Source: Rothia mucilaginosa ATCC 25296
GTDB lineage: Bacteria > Actinomycetota > Actinomycetes > Actinomycetales > Micrococcaceae
NCBI RefSeq assembly: GCF_000175615.1
Contig: NZ_ACVO01000005.1
Location: 62,001 to 126,000 of the forward strand
Length of the DNA: 64,000 nt
Direction of reading: 5' to 3'
Shown here: positions 9,506-18,060 of the stretch, in pieces
Layout: each line of letters starts with the position of its first letter
Numbering within the stretch: position 1 is the first letter of the stretch
The notes under the pieces: model-generated
The model's input: the letters and a program-made list of their open reading frames with translations, nothing else
What the model was told of the DNA's origin: nothing
The model's database searches: none
Translations under genes and position numbers: made by a program

Positions 9506-11091
9506 TGTCAACTATTGAACAGCCGGATGCAGCTCGCATTGAGGCGGTTGCCGCCGCTATTGCGGTGAACCCGGTGTATGAGAACGAGCGCCTCGCGGAG
9601 CTGACTCACTGGGGTGCGCCCTGGGCTAACCTGCGCGTGGTCGTGGTGGGTATGGGCACCAGCGGCGACGCTGTGACCGACGTGCTTGCCCAGCTGGGCG
9701 CGAAGATCGTTGTCATCGACGGCGCGGATACTCCGGAGAAGCGTGAGCGCATCGAGATTTACAAGAACGCGTACGGCCCGGTTGAGGGCCTGTTCGGTCC
9801 CGAGCACATGCGTGCCCTGCCCCTGGTGGACGGTCAGGAACCCGAGCTTGTGGTGACCTCTCCGGGTGTGCGTCCCGACCACCAGGTGATGCTGGACGCT
9901 TATGAGCGCCGTATCCAGATTTGGGGCGATGTTGAGCTGGCATGGCGTTTAAACGAGCGTAGTGGCCTGCCGACCCCCAAGTGGCTGTGCCTGACCGGTA
10001 CGAACGGCAAGACCACTACCGTGGGTATGGTCGATTCCGTCCTGAAGGCTGCCGGTAAGAAGTCTATTCAGGTGGGTAACGTGGGCATGCCCATCGTGTA
10101 CGCCATTGCCGATGATGAGCCCTATGAGTTCTTCGCGGTGGAGCTGTCCAGCTTCCAGCTGCACTGGACCCATTCGATGTCCCCGTACGCTTCGGTGGTT
10201 CTGAACATTGCTGAGGACCACGTGGACTGGCACGGTTCGTTCGAGCGTTACAAGGCTGATAAGGCTCGCGTGTACGAGCACACTCAGGTTGCCTGCATCT
10301 TCAACACCGACCATGTGGACACCCTGCGCATGGTTGAGAACGCGGACGTTATTGAGGGCGCTCGCGCGATTGGCTTCAGCTCCACTGAGATGCCTGCCGT
10401 GTCGATGCTCGGCCTGGCTGAGGACATCATGGTGGACCGCGCCTTCTTGAAGAACCGTTACAACGAGGCGTATGAGCTGGCGGTTCTGGAGGATTTGGCT
10501 CCGGCTCCCGGTAAGATGCCTGCGAAGCACACCGTGGAGAACGCTTTGGCGGCTGCGGCTCTGTGCCGTGCGGCTGATATTGACCCGAAGGCTGTGGGCG
10601 CTGGCCTGCGTTCCTTCAAGACCGGTGCGCACCGTAACCAGCTGGTGGGTTACGCAAACGACATCATGTGGGTGAACGATTCGAAGGCTACGAATCCTCA
10701 CGCCGCGAACGCGTCGATGAGCGGCTACCCCTCGCTGGTGTGGATTGCTGGCGGCCTGTCGAAGGGCGTTGAGTACGATGAGCTGATTGTTGCCCACGCG
10801 CAACGTCTGAAGGCTGTGCTGATTATCGGTACCGATACTGCGGCGTTGAAGTCGGCATTGGCTAACCACGCTCCGCAGGTTCCGACCTACAATATGACCG
10901 CCGCTGTGGCTGATTCTTCGGACGGCGTTGCCGTGATGAACGCGGCCGTTGCGAAGGCTGCTGAGCTGGCGCATCCGGGGGATACCGTGCTGATGGCTCC
11001 CGCGTCTGCGTCGATGGACCAGTTCAAGAATTATGCGGTGCGCGGTGATGCGTTTGCGAACGCTGTAGCCGCCCAGCTGGCTGATTCTTAG
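9505..11091 (+). CDS. murD: UDP-MurNAc-L-alanine:D-glutamate ligase MurD
   Basis: A 528-aa Mur ligase adding D-glutamate to UDP-MurNAc-L-Ala. An N-terminal Rossmann-like region (VVVVGMGTSGDAV) precedes the ATP loop CLTGTNGKTTTVG with K169. ELSSFQLHWT, NIAEDHVDWHG and WVNDSKATNPHAA are MurD-specific. It is longer than typical enzymes (~450 aa) because of an N-terminal extension of about 30 residues and insertions. An intrinsic terminator 55 bp downstream suggests that part of the transcription ends here, before ftsW. Confidence 0.96.
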   Translation: MSTIEQPDAARIEAVAAAIAVNPVYENERLAELTHWGAPWANLRVVVVGMGTSGDAVTDVLAQLGAKIVVIDGADTPEKRERIEIYKNAYGPVEGLFGPEHMRALPLVDGQEPELVVTSPGVRPDHQVMLDAYERRIQIWGDVELAWRLNERSGLPTPKWLCLTGTNGKTTTVGMVDSVLKAAGKKSIQVGNVGMPIVYAIADDEPYEFFAVELSSFQLHWTHSMSPYASVVLNIAEDHVDWHGSFERYKADKARVYEHTQVACIFNTDHVDTLRMVENADVIEGARAIGFSSTEMPAVSMLGLAEDIMVDRAFLKNRYNEAYELAVLEDLAPAPGKMPAKHTVENALAAAALCRAADIDPKAVGAGLRSFKTGAHRNQLVGYANDIMWVNDSKATNPHAANASMSGYPSLVWIAGGLSKGVEYDELIVAHAQRLKAVLIIGTDTAALKSALANHAPQVPTYNMTAAVADSSDGVAVMNAAVAKAAELAHPGDTVLMAPASASMDQFKNYAVRGDAFANAVAAQLADS

Positions 11092-11145
11092 GACGTTACC
11101 TGCAGGGGCGTCTCGGGTAACCGGGGTGCTTTCTGCGGGTTCTTC

Positions 11146-11187
11146 TCAGGGGTGGGATGGTAACGGTGTCCCACCCCTGAACCTTTT
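11146..11187 (+). terminator. Intrinsic terminator between murD and ftsW
   Basis: A perfect 12-bp stem (TCAGGGGTGGGA at 11146-11157 with TCCCACCCCTGA at 11169-11180) is followed by ACCTTTTT. It lies in the middle of the cluster, so ftsW may need its own promoter or readthrough. Confidence 0.8.
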
Positions 11188-11239
11188 TCGTGTATTCGCC
11201 ACGACGGATCCGTGGCAGTTGAGGCCTATAGGAGGGCAT

Positions 11240-13420
11240 GTGAGTACCAGCGCATCTTCGGAGCGTTCGGCTTCTTCGGCGCGTTCGACCGCGAGTGGTC
11301 GTTGGGCGTCTTTGCGAGCCGGTTTGGAGGATTTCTCAGCGCCGTTCCGTGCTCGTGCCGGTAGGTTGTACCGTCGTGGTTTGAAGGCTGACCTGTGGGA
11401 TGTGCCGGTGATGTTGCTGGTGACGACCCTGGGTCTGGCTATTTTTGGCTGCATTATGGTGTTGTCGGCTTCGAGCGTCACGATGATTTCGCAGGGCCAG
11501 TCGCCGTTCTCGCAGGTTTCGTCTCAGATCATGTTCTTGGTCCTTGGCGTGATTGCGATGGCGGGTATTACGCGTATTCCGGTGGGCGTTTACCACAAGA
11601 AGTTTGTGGTGTATGCGATGCTGGCTACCGCTTTGGTCATGCAGCTTGCTGTGGTGGTTGTCGGCGTTGAGGTGAACGGTAACCGTAACTGGTTGAAGCT
11701 TGGCCCGGTGCAGATTCAGCCGTCGGAGTTTTCGAAGCTGGCGATTATTATGTGGCTGGCGTGGGTGTATAGCCGCCACGGCGATATTTCTCGCAGTATT
11801 TGGCGCACGCTGTTCCCCTCGATTTATGGTGTGGGTGCCCTGGTGCTGCTGATTATGCTCGGTGGCGATATGGGTACCGCCATGGTGTATGGCTTCATCT
11901 TTGTGGGCATGATGTGGCTGGCGGGTGCTTCTCGCAGCTCGCTGCTGAAGATTGGCGGCGCGTTTGCGGCGTTGGCGCTGGTGGGTGTGCTCAGTAGCGC
12001 GAACCGTGTGGCTCGTATTTTCGGTATTTGGGGCTCGTGCACGAACGCTAACTGTGACCAGGCGAATTCTGGTGAGGTGGCGCTGACGACCGGTGGCTTC
12101 TTGGGTGTTGGTCTGGGCCAGTCGCGCCAGAAGTATAACTACCTGGCTGAGGCGCATAACGACTATATTTTCGCCATTATTGGTGAGGAGCTGGGTCTGC
12201 TGGGTACGCTGGCGGTTCTGCTGCTGTATGTGGGCCTGGTGTATTGCGCGGTTCGTATTATGCTGCGTACTACTGATCCGCTGGTGCGTTTGGCTACGGG
12301 CGGCATCATGATTTGGTTGACCTCTCAGGCGATTATCAATATGGGCATGGTGTCCCGTATTTTGCCGGTGATTGGTGTGCCTTTGCCGTTTGTCTCCTAT
12401 GGTGGTTCGTCGCTGTTGTCCTCGTTGTTTGCGGCGGGTTTGTTGTTGGCGTTTGCGCGGCAGACTCCGTTGCGTGGCGCGACGAAACCGTCGAATATTG
12501 AGACCCAGAGCGCGCGTGAGGTTCGTCGTGCGAATGCTGAATGGCAGCGTCGTACGCCGTTGCAGGATGTGCTGAATCAGGAAGAGGCTGCTCGTGCGGC
12601 TGCTGGTGGTCACCTGTTGAAGGAACATAATCCTTTGAAGGTTGTTTTCGGTCCGGAGAGCACGTTGCGCCGCTGGTTGGGTTTTGCGCCGGATCAGCAG
12701 CGTGAGTTGTCTCGTATGGCTCGTGAGCAGCGGAAGGAGCAGGAGCGCCAGGCTCGGGAGAAGGTTCGTCGTGAGAAGGAACAGGCTCGCCAGGAGGCGG
12801 CGCAGGCTCGAGAAGAGGCGCGTCGTGCTCGTGAGGAGGCGCGTCTGGCTCGTGAGGAAGCTGCCCGTGTGAAGGCCTCGCAGAAGGCTGAAGCTCAGAA
12901 ACAGAAGGCCTCGCAGAAACCTGCACCGAAGAAACCTGCACCGCAGAAGCCTGCACCGAAGAAGGTAGCTCCGCAGAAAGCTCCCGCTCAGCCGCGTACC
13001 GGCCAGCAGGTTCGTGTTGCCCAGAAGAGTACTGCCTCTACTCGAGCGGCACAGGGTAAGCCTGCTCAGACTCGTACTGCTCAGCCCCGTACCGCTCAGC
13101 AGCCTGCTGCTCAGAAACCTGCTGCTCAGAAACCCGCTACTCAGAAGCGAGTGCAGCAGCCTCGTGCTACTCAGCCCCGTAGCGCACAGCACCGTCCGTC
13201 GGGTTCGCTACCTGCGGGTCTGCAGCCGCTGCATCCTGAGGACCGTCAGCGTCGAGCCCAGCGACAGGGTAATCCTCGACAGGGCACTCAACGTCAGGCA
13301 GCGTCGCGACAGGGCACTCAGGCAAAGGGCACTCAGAAGAACGGTGCTCAGCAGGCGCAGCGTCCGGCTCAGGGCGCGGCTCGGAACTCGGCTCAGCGCG
13401 GCACCCGCAAGCAGGGCTAA
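11240..13420 (+). CDS. ftsW: Lipid II polymerase FtsW with long C-terminal tail
   Basis: A SEDS-family glycosyltransferase that polymerises septal glycan with FtsI. About ten membrane helices fill residues ~60-400, including NGNRNWLKLGPVQIQPSEFSK split over two loops, AEAHNDYIFAIIGEELG and the final GVPLPFVSYGGSS signature. The GTG at 11240 directly follows AGGAGG at 11230-11235; a longer GTG start at 11126 would overlap the terminator. Residues ~414-726 form an extra cytoplasmic tail: a charged coiled-coil stretch of Arg-Glu-Ala repeats, then Lys/Gln/Pro/Ala repeats such as KPAPQ and QKPAAQKPA, very basic to the end. Most FtsW proteins lack such a tail. Confidence 0.94.
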   Translation: MSTSASSERSASSARSTASGRWASLRAGLEDFSAPFRARAGRLYRRGLKADLWDVPVMLLVTTLGLAIFGCIMVLSASSVTMISQGQSPFSQVSSQIMFLVLGVIAMAGITRIPVGVYHKKFVVYAMLATALVMQLAVVVVGVEVNGNRNWLKLGPVQIQPSEFSKLAIIMWLAWVYSRHGDISRSIWRTLFPSIYGVGALVLLIMLGGDMGTAMVYGFIFVGMMWLAGASRSSLLKIGGAFAALALVGVLSSANRVARIFGIWGSCTNANCDQANSGEVALTTGGFLGVGLGQSRQKYNYLAEAHNDYIFAIIGEELGLLGTLAVLLLYVGLVYCAVRIMLRTTDPLVRLATGGIMIWLTSQAIINMGMVSRILPVIGVPLPFVSYGGSSLLSSLFAAGLLLAFARQTPLRGATKPSNIETQSAREVRRANAEWQRRTPLQDVLNQEEAARAAAGGHLLKEHNPLKVVFGPESTLRRWLGFAPDQQRELSRMAREQRKEQERQAREKVRREKEQARQEAAQAREEARRAREEARLAREEAARVKASQKAEAQKQKASQKPAPKKPAPQKPAPKKVAPQKAPAQPRTGQQVRVAQKSTASTRAAQGKPAQTRTAQPRTAQQPAAQKPAAQKPATQKRVQQPRATQPRSAQHRPSGSLPAGLQPLHPEDRQRRAQRQGNPRQGTQRQAASRQGTQAKGTQKNGAQQAQRPAQGAARNSAQRGTRKQG

Positions 13421-13533
13421 ACCCCGCGGAACCCGCTCCGTGAAGCCTGCATATCGGGGGGGCTGACATTCGGGGGAACGAGCTGCGGTTCGTGTCTCTA
13501 CCCGTGATGAATATGCGCTGAATATAAGATAAA

Positions 13534-13577
13534 GCCCTCGCTATTGAGTTGTAGCTCAATGGCGGGGGCGCTCTTTT
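13534..13577 (+). terminator. Intrinsic terminator between ftsW and murG
   Basis: The stem GCCCTCGC..ATTGAG pairs with CTCAAT..GCGGGGGC (right arm at about 13555-13569) and is followed by GCTCTTTT. It separates ftsW from murG. Confidence 0.75.
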
Positions 13578-13594
13578 GAACAGGTGCGATAGCG

Positions 13595-13600
13595 TAAAAT
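13595..13600 (+). promoter_or_regulatory. Possible murG -10 element
   Basis: TAAAAT sits 32 bp before the murG start, directly after the ftsW terminator, where a new promoter is expected. TTGAAC at 13576 is only 13 bp upstream, too close for a normal -35, so the call is weak. Confidence 0.35.
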
Positions 13601-13632
13601 GATGCTGTACCGATGTGTTGGGAGAAAGACCT

Positions 13633-14733
13633 ATGACGAAGAAGGCGCCCTCTATAGTCTTCGCCGGTGGTGGCACCGCCGGTCATATTAATCCGATGCT
13701 CGCGATTGCGCGTGCGGTTCGTGATCTTGAACCGAACGCTAAGATTCTGATGCTGGGCACTGCGGATAAGATGGAAGCCGAGCTGGTTCCGGCAGCTGGT
13801 TTCGATATTGAGTTCATCCCTCGTGCAGCGTTCCCTCGTAGCATTAACCGTGCCGCTTTGGCTTTCCCCGCTAAGTTCTTTGGTGGCCTGTCGAAGACCC
13901 GCCGCATCCTCAAAGAAGCAGATGCAGACGTGGTTGTTGGCGTGGGTGGCTACGTGTGCCCGCCGGCGTACCTGTCGGCGTTGAGCGCTAAGATTCCCGT
14001 GGTGATTCATGAGGCGAATGCGAAGCCCGGTTTGGCGAACCGCCTGGGTGGTACGTTTGCGGAGTTCACCGGTGTGGCGTTCCCTAATACTCCTTTCCCG
14101 CGTGCAACCCTGGTGGGTATGCCGATGAAGGATGAGATTGCCTACCTGAACCGTGAGGCGCACCGTTCGAAGGCTCGCCGTAACCTGGGCTTGGACCCGC
14201 AGAAGCCGACCGTGATTGTGACGGGCGGTTCGCTGGGTGCGTTGAGCCTGAATAATGCGGTGGCGGCGTGCCGTGACCACTTTGCGGAGTGGGACTTCCA
14301 GATTCTGCATATTACCGGTAAGGGTAAGACTGTTCTGGATGAGAATGGTGAGCCGCTGAGTGCGCCGAATTACCGTCAGATTGAGTTCAGCAACGGCATG
14401 CAGGATGTGTATGCAGCCGCTGATCTTCTGCTGGTGCGTGCGGGGGCGGCGACCGTCAGTGAGGTTGCTGCGGTGGGTGTTCCCGCGATTTTTGTGCCGC
14501 TTCCTATTGGTAATGGTGAGCAGGCTCTGAATGCTCGTTCTCTGGTGGAGGCATCTGCGGCTCTGCTGGTGAAGGATGCAGAGGTCACCGGTGAGTGGTT
14601 CGCCCGTGAGATTCCGGCTCTTATGGCGAACCCGGAGGAGCTGGAGCGCATGGGCGCTGCGGCGTATGAACTTGGTATCCGTGACGCGGCACGCGTTATG
14701 GCTGAAGCAGTATTGAAGGCAGCTGAGAAGTAA
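13633..14733 (+). CDS. murG: Lipid II synthase MurG
   Basis: A 366-aa GT-B glycosyltransferase that transfers GlcNAc from UDP-GlcNAc to lipid I at the inner face of the membrane. The N-terminal GGGTAGHINPMLAIA loop, HEANAKPGLANR, GGSLGALSLNN and the UDP-GlcNAc-binding segment RAGAATVSEVAAVGVPAIFVPLP..GEQALNA are all typical. The ATG at 13633 follows GGGAGAAAG; an in-frame TTG at 13615 is less likely. Its stop overlaps the murC start by one base. Confidence 0.96.
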   Translation: MTKKAPSIVFAGGGTAGHINPMLAIARAVRDLEPNAKILMLGTADKMEAELVPAAGFDIEFIPRAAFPRSINRAALAFPAKFFGGLSKTRRILKEADADVVVGVGGYVCPPAYLSALSAKIPVVIHEANAKPGLANRLGGTFAEFTGVAFPNTPFPRATLVGMPMKDEIAYLNREAHRSKARRNLGLDPQKPTVIVTGGSLGALSLNNAVAACRDHFAEWDFQILHITGKGKTVLDENGEPLSAPNYRQIEFSNGMQDVYAAADLLLVRAGAATVSEVAAVGVPAIFVPLPIGNGEQALNARSLVEASAALLVKDAEVTGEWFAREIPALMANPEELERMGAAAYELGIRDAARVMAEAVLKAAEK

Positions 14734-16232
14734 TGACTGAATTGATGAATCTTGAGATGGTGCTGCCGGCACCGCTGAACCCGCCGTTCCCTGAGCGTGC
14801 GAAGATGAGCGAGTTGGGCCGTGTGCACTTCATCGGTATTGGTGGCGCGGGTATGAGCGCTATTGCCGCGCTGATGCTGCAGGCTGGTGCGACGGTGAGC
14901 GGTTCTGATCGTGCGGAGTCGGCTACTGTTGAGTCTTTGCGTGCTGCGGGTGCTCGTGTGGGTGTTCCTCAGCAGGCTGAGAACATTGTGGACGTTGATA
15001 CCGTGGTGATTTCTACTGCGATTCGTGAGGATAACCCGGAGCTTGTTGCCGCTCGTGCGCAGGGTCTGCGTGTGCTGCATCGTTCTGAGGCGCTTGCCGC
15101 TGTGATGGGTGAGTCTCAGGTGGTTGCTGTTGCCGGTACTCACGGTAAGAGCACGACGAGCTCCATGATTTCTGTGATGTTTGATCAGCTGGGTGCGCAG
15201 CCGTCCTTCGCGGTGGGTACTGTGATTGCTGGTCGCGGCACGAACGCGCACCTGGGCGCTCAGGGCCCGGAGACGATTTTTGTGGCTGAGGCTGATGAGT
15301 CGGACGGCTCGTTTGTGCGTTACTGCCCGGCTATTGCTGTGGTGACGAATGTTGAGCCGGACCACCTGGATTTCTATGAGACGGATGAGCGTGTCTTTGA
15401 GGCGTTCAACCGTTTTGTGGGTTCGCTGGCGCCTAACGGTGTTGTGGTGACCTGTGCTGATGATGCGGGCGCGGCTGATTTGGCGGCTCGTTCTCGTGCG
15501 GCGGGTGTGCCCGTGGTGACTTATGGTGAGGCGGCGGATGCTGACTTGCGTATTAGCGAGATTACCAGCGCTGGTTCTTCCTCGTCGTCGCACCTGTCGT
15601 GGTCTTTTGAGTGCCGCGGTGTGCGTTATGAGGGTGAGCAGGATCTTGCTCTGAAGGTGCCCGGTATCCACAACCAGTTGAACGCTTCGGCTGCTTTTGC
15701 GTCGGCGTTGATTTCTGGTTACGAGGCTGCTGATATTGCTCGCGCGCTGGCTGATTTCGTGGGTGCTGACCGCCGTTTCACCCTGCGCGGTGAGGTTGCC
15801 GGCGTGAAGGTCTTTGACGACTACGCGCACCACCCGACCGAGGTGTTCCGTGCTTTGCAGACCGGTCGTACCGTGGCTGATGGCCATAACCTGTACGTGA
15901 TTTTCCAGCCGCACCTGTTCTCGCGTACTCGCGAGTTCGCGAAGGAGTTTGCGCAGGCCCTGTCGATGTCTGATCGTGCTCATGTGCTGGATATTTACCC
16001 GGCTCGTGAGCTGCCGATTGAGGGTGTGACCAGTGAGCTGATTACCGGTGCTGGTTTCTCTGAGGTTCGTTACGCTACCGCTGAGAGTGCAATTGAGGAT
16101 ATTGTGGCGTGCGCTCAGGACGGCGATATTGTGATGACCGTTGGCGCTGGCGATGTGACCGCTTTGGGTGCGCGTCTGCTGGAGTCCCTGGAAATCCGTC
16201 ACGGCGGCGAGTCGAAGAAGTCGGAGGCTTAG
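14733..16232 (+). CDS. murC: UDP-MurNAc:L-alanine ligase MurC
   Basis: A 499-aa Mur ligase adding L-alanine to UDP-MurNAc, the first stem-peptide step. FIGIGGAGMSAIA near residue 30 is the nucleotide-binding fold of the N-terminal domain. The ATP loop AGTHGKSTTSSM has K139, and EADESDGSF, NVEPDHLDFY and DDYAHHPTEV are MurC signatures. It begins on the last base of murG and is followed after three bases by ftsQ. About 20 residues precede the usual start of the family. Confidence 0.96.
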   Translation: MTELMNLEMVLPAPLNPPFPERAKMSELGRVHFIGIGGAGMSAIAALMLQAGATVSGSDRAESATVESLRAAGARVGVPQQAENIVDVDTVVISTAIREDNPELVAARAQGLRVLHRSEALAAVMGESQVVAVAGTHGKSTTSSMISVMFDQLGAQPSFAVGTVIAGRGTNAHLGAQGPETIFVAEADESDGSFVRYCPAIAVVTNVEPDHLDFYETDERVFEAFNRFVGSLAPNGVVVTCADDAGAADLAARSRAAGVPVVTYGEAADADLRISEITSAGSSSSSHLSWSFECRGVRYEGEQDLALKVPGIHNQLNASAAFASALISGYEAADIARALADFVGADRRFTLRGEVAGVKVFDDYAHHPTEVFRALQTGRTVADGHNLYVIFQPHLFSRTREFAKEFAQALSMSDRAHVLDIYPARELPIEGVTSELITGAGFSEVRYATAESAIEDIVACAQDGDIVMTVGAGDVTALGARLLESLEIRHGGESKKSEA

Positions 16233-16235
16233 GCT

Positions 16236-17864
16236 GTGCCGATGAGTTCTGGTCTCTCTTCGGAGGGGCATTCCTCCTCGCGCGCGCCGAAGGCTCCGCG
16301 TTCGCGTGCTCGTTTTCGCGCCCAGCAGGTAGCTGAGAATGCGCAGGTTGAGGCGGCACAGGCTGAGGCGGTACATGCTAAGCCCGTGCAGACGCAGGCT
16401 GTAAAGAGCGCAGAAATTGCTGAGGCTGTGAAGCCCGCGGAATCTGCGAAGTCTGCGGAAGCTGTGAAGCCTGCCGGGGCTGCATCCTCGGAGGCTTCTG
16501 CCCAGTCTGCCGCTACTCAGTCTTCGAGCTCTGTGCGTCATGCCCCGCGTAAGCCGGTGGTGCATAAGTCGCACGCCCAGAACGGTGCTGATTCTTCGGC
16601 TTCCAAGAGCGCTGCGGCGGTTCATTCTTCGGCACAGTCTTTGAAGGATTCGGTGCGTTCTGCGCTGATGACCGGTCGTACCGTGTCTGAGGTTGAGCAC
16701 GCGCCTGAGCTGTTTGATGTTGAGGCGTTTGAGGATTCTTCGTCGAAGACTTCACCCGCCAAGGGTGCCTCTGCTCAGCCTGCATCCTCGCAGTCGGTAA
16801 AGAGCTCAGAAAAGGAAGTAGCCGATCAGAAGGCTGCTCAGAAGAGTTCTGACAAGAAGTCTTCTGCCGATTCTGTTGAATCTCGCGAAGAGTCTGCCGC
16901 TCAGAAGGCTAAAGAAAACGCCGATAAGAGCGCCGATAAGGCGGGGGAGAAGGCTGTTGAAGAGCCTCGCCCCACGAGTCGTTTTGGTCGTTGGCGTGCA
17001 GAGCGTGAGCAGCAGCGTGCCGCGGAGATTGAGAAGGAGCGCGAGCGTGCGAGCCGTCAGGCTCACCGTGAGCGTCTGCGTCAGGATCCGGGTCTGGACG
17101 GTCTGCGTGCTGAGGAACGCCCCCGTAAGGAGCGTGCGCCTCTGACTCGTGCCCGTAAGCTGCTGTACACTGCCTCGGCACTGGCTATTATTGCGGTGCT
17201 GTATGTGGTGCTGGTCTTCTTCTCGCCCCTGTTGGCGACTCAGAAGATTACGGTACGCGGCGCGTCCCTGCTGGAAACCACCCAGGTGGAGCAGAAGCTT
17301 GAGCCTCTGCGCGGTGTTCCGCTCACTCGCATCGATGAGAAGAAGGTGCGTGAGCTGCTCGGGCAGGATAATGTGATTCGTAGCGTGCAGGTGGAGAGCC
17401 GTCCGCCGCATGAGCTGGTGGTGACTCTGAAGGAGCGTACCGCGGTTGCGGTTGTGAAGCAGGGCGATACGTACCATACTGTTGATAGTGATGGTGTGAG
17501 CCTTCTCGAGTCGGCAACTCAGCCCGATACGTCGGTGCCGCTGGTTCGTTTCAGCGGTGATGACCCGCAGACTTCGGCTGAGTTCCGCACTATTTCTACC
17601 GCGCTTTCGGCAATGCCCTCTGAACTTCTAGCTCAGGTTAAGGAAGCCGGCGCTACATCAACCTCAAGTATCACTCTAACCTTGAGGGATAATACTACGG
17701 TGCAGTGGGGAACCGCTGAAGAGAGCGAGTTGAAGGCTAAGGTCCTGCTCTCCCTGCGCCAGGCTATTGCCAAACGTGCTCAGGAGGAGAAATCTTCCGA
17801 GGCACAGACGCAGAAGGTGACCGTCTATGACGTGTCTGCCCCGCGCGTACCGGTGACCCGTTAG
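16236..17864 (+). CDS. ftsQ: Division protein FtsQ/DivIB with large N-terminal extension
   Basis: A 542-aa bitopic protein. The conserved part begins with a membrane helix at about 310-332, then a POTRA domain (about 335-405, with QKITVRGASLLE at its start) and the beta domain that contacts FtsB/FtsL. The first ~300 residues are a cytoplasmic low-complexity region rich in Ala, Lys, Ser and Glu with repeated EAVKPAESAK-like units, ending in a basic helix. FtsQ normally has about 250-300 residues in total. The GTG at 16236 is used here; the in-frame ATG at 16242 is equally possible. It sits between murC and ftsZ as in other actinobacteria. Confidence 0.92.
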   Translation: MPMSSGLSSEGHSSSRAPKAPRSRARFRAQQVAENAQVEAAQAEAVHAKPVQTQAVKSAEIAEAVKPAESAKSAEAVKPAGAASSEASAQSAATQSSSSVRHAPRKPVVHKSHAQNGADSSASKSAAAVHSSAQSLKDSVRSALMTGRTVSEVEHAPELFDVEAFEDSSSKTSPAKGASAQPASSQSVKSSEKEVADQKAAQKSSDKKSSADSVESREESAAQKAKENADKSADKAGEKAVEEPRPTSRFGRWRAEREQQRAAEIEKERERASRQAHRERLRQDPGLDGLRAEERPRKERAPLTRARKLLYTASALAIIAVLYVVLVFFSPLLATQKITVRGASLLETTQVEQKLEPLRGVPLTRIDEKKVRELLGQDNVIRSVQVESRPPHELVVTLKERTAVAVVKQGDTYHTVDSDGVSLLESATQPDTSVPLVRFSGDDPQTSAEFRTISTALSAMPSELLAQVKEAGATSTSSITLTLRDNTTVQWGTAEESELKAKVLLSLRQAIAKRAQEEKSSEAQTQKVTVYDVSAPRVPVTR

Positions 17865-17887
17865 GGGAACCATTCAGGCGCTTTATC

Positions 17888-17925
17888 CTCCCTTTTTGTG
17901 TGAAATCCGCAAAAAGAGGGGGTAA
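17888..17925 (+). terminator. Hairpin with terminator character before ftsZ
   Basis: CTTTTTGTG pairs with CGCAAAAAG (one G-U pair), extended by CCTC/GAGG flanks. The T-run lies in the stem, so it could act as an A/T-stem terminator for ftsQ. The call is moderate. Confidence 0.5.
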
Positions 17926-17938
17926 TTGCGCTGTGTGA

Positions 17939-17971
17939 CTAGGAACCAACAAAAACAGTTTGGTATCCTAG
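17939..17971. promoter_or_regulatory. Inverted repeat in the ftsZ upstream region
   Basis: CTAGGAACCAA (17939-17949) is repeated in inverse as TTGGTATCCTAG (17960-17971), 10 bp apart and with one base inserted. It lies about 90 bp before ftsZ, in an AT-rich stretch where its promoter should be. It may be an operator or an mRNA hairpin. No regulator is identified. Confidence 0.45.
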
Positions 17972-18060
17972 CAGATAAAGTCATTCTTTAGAGGAAACCT
18001 TCAGGCTTAGATTAAGCTGCGGGTCTTCCGAAGCTGGAACACGGAACAATCGAGGAATAC

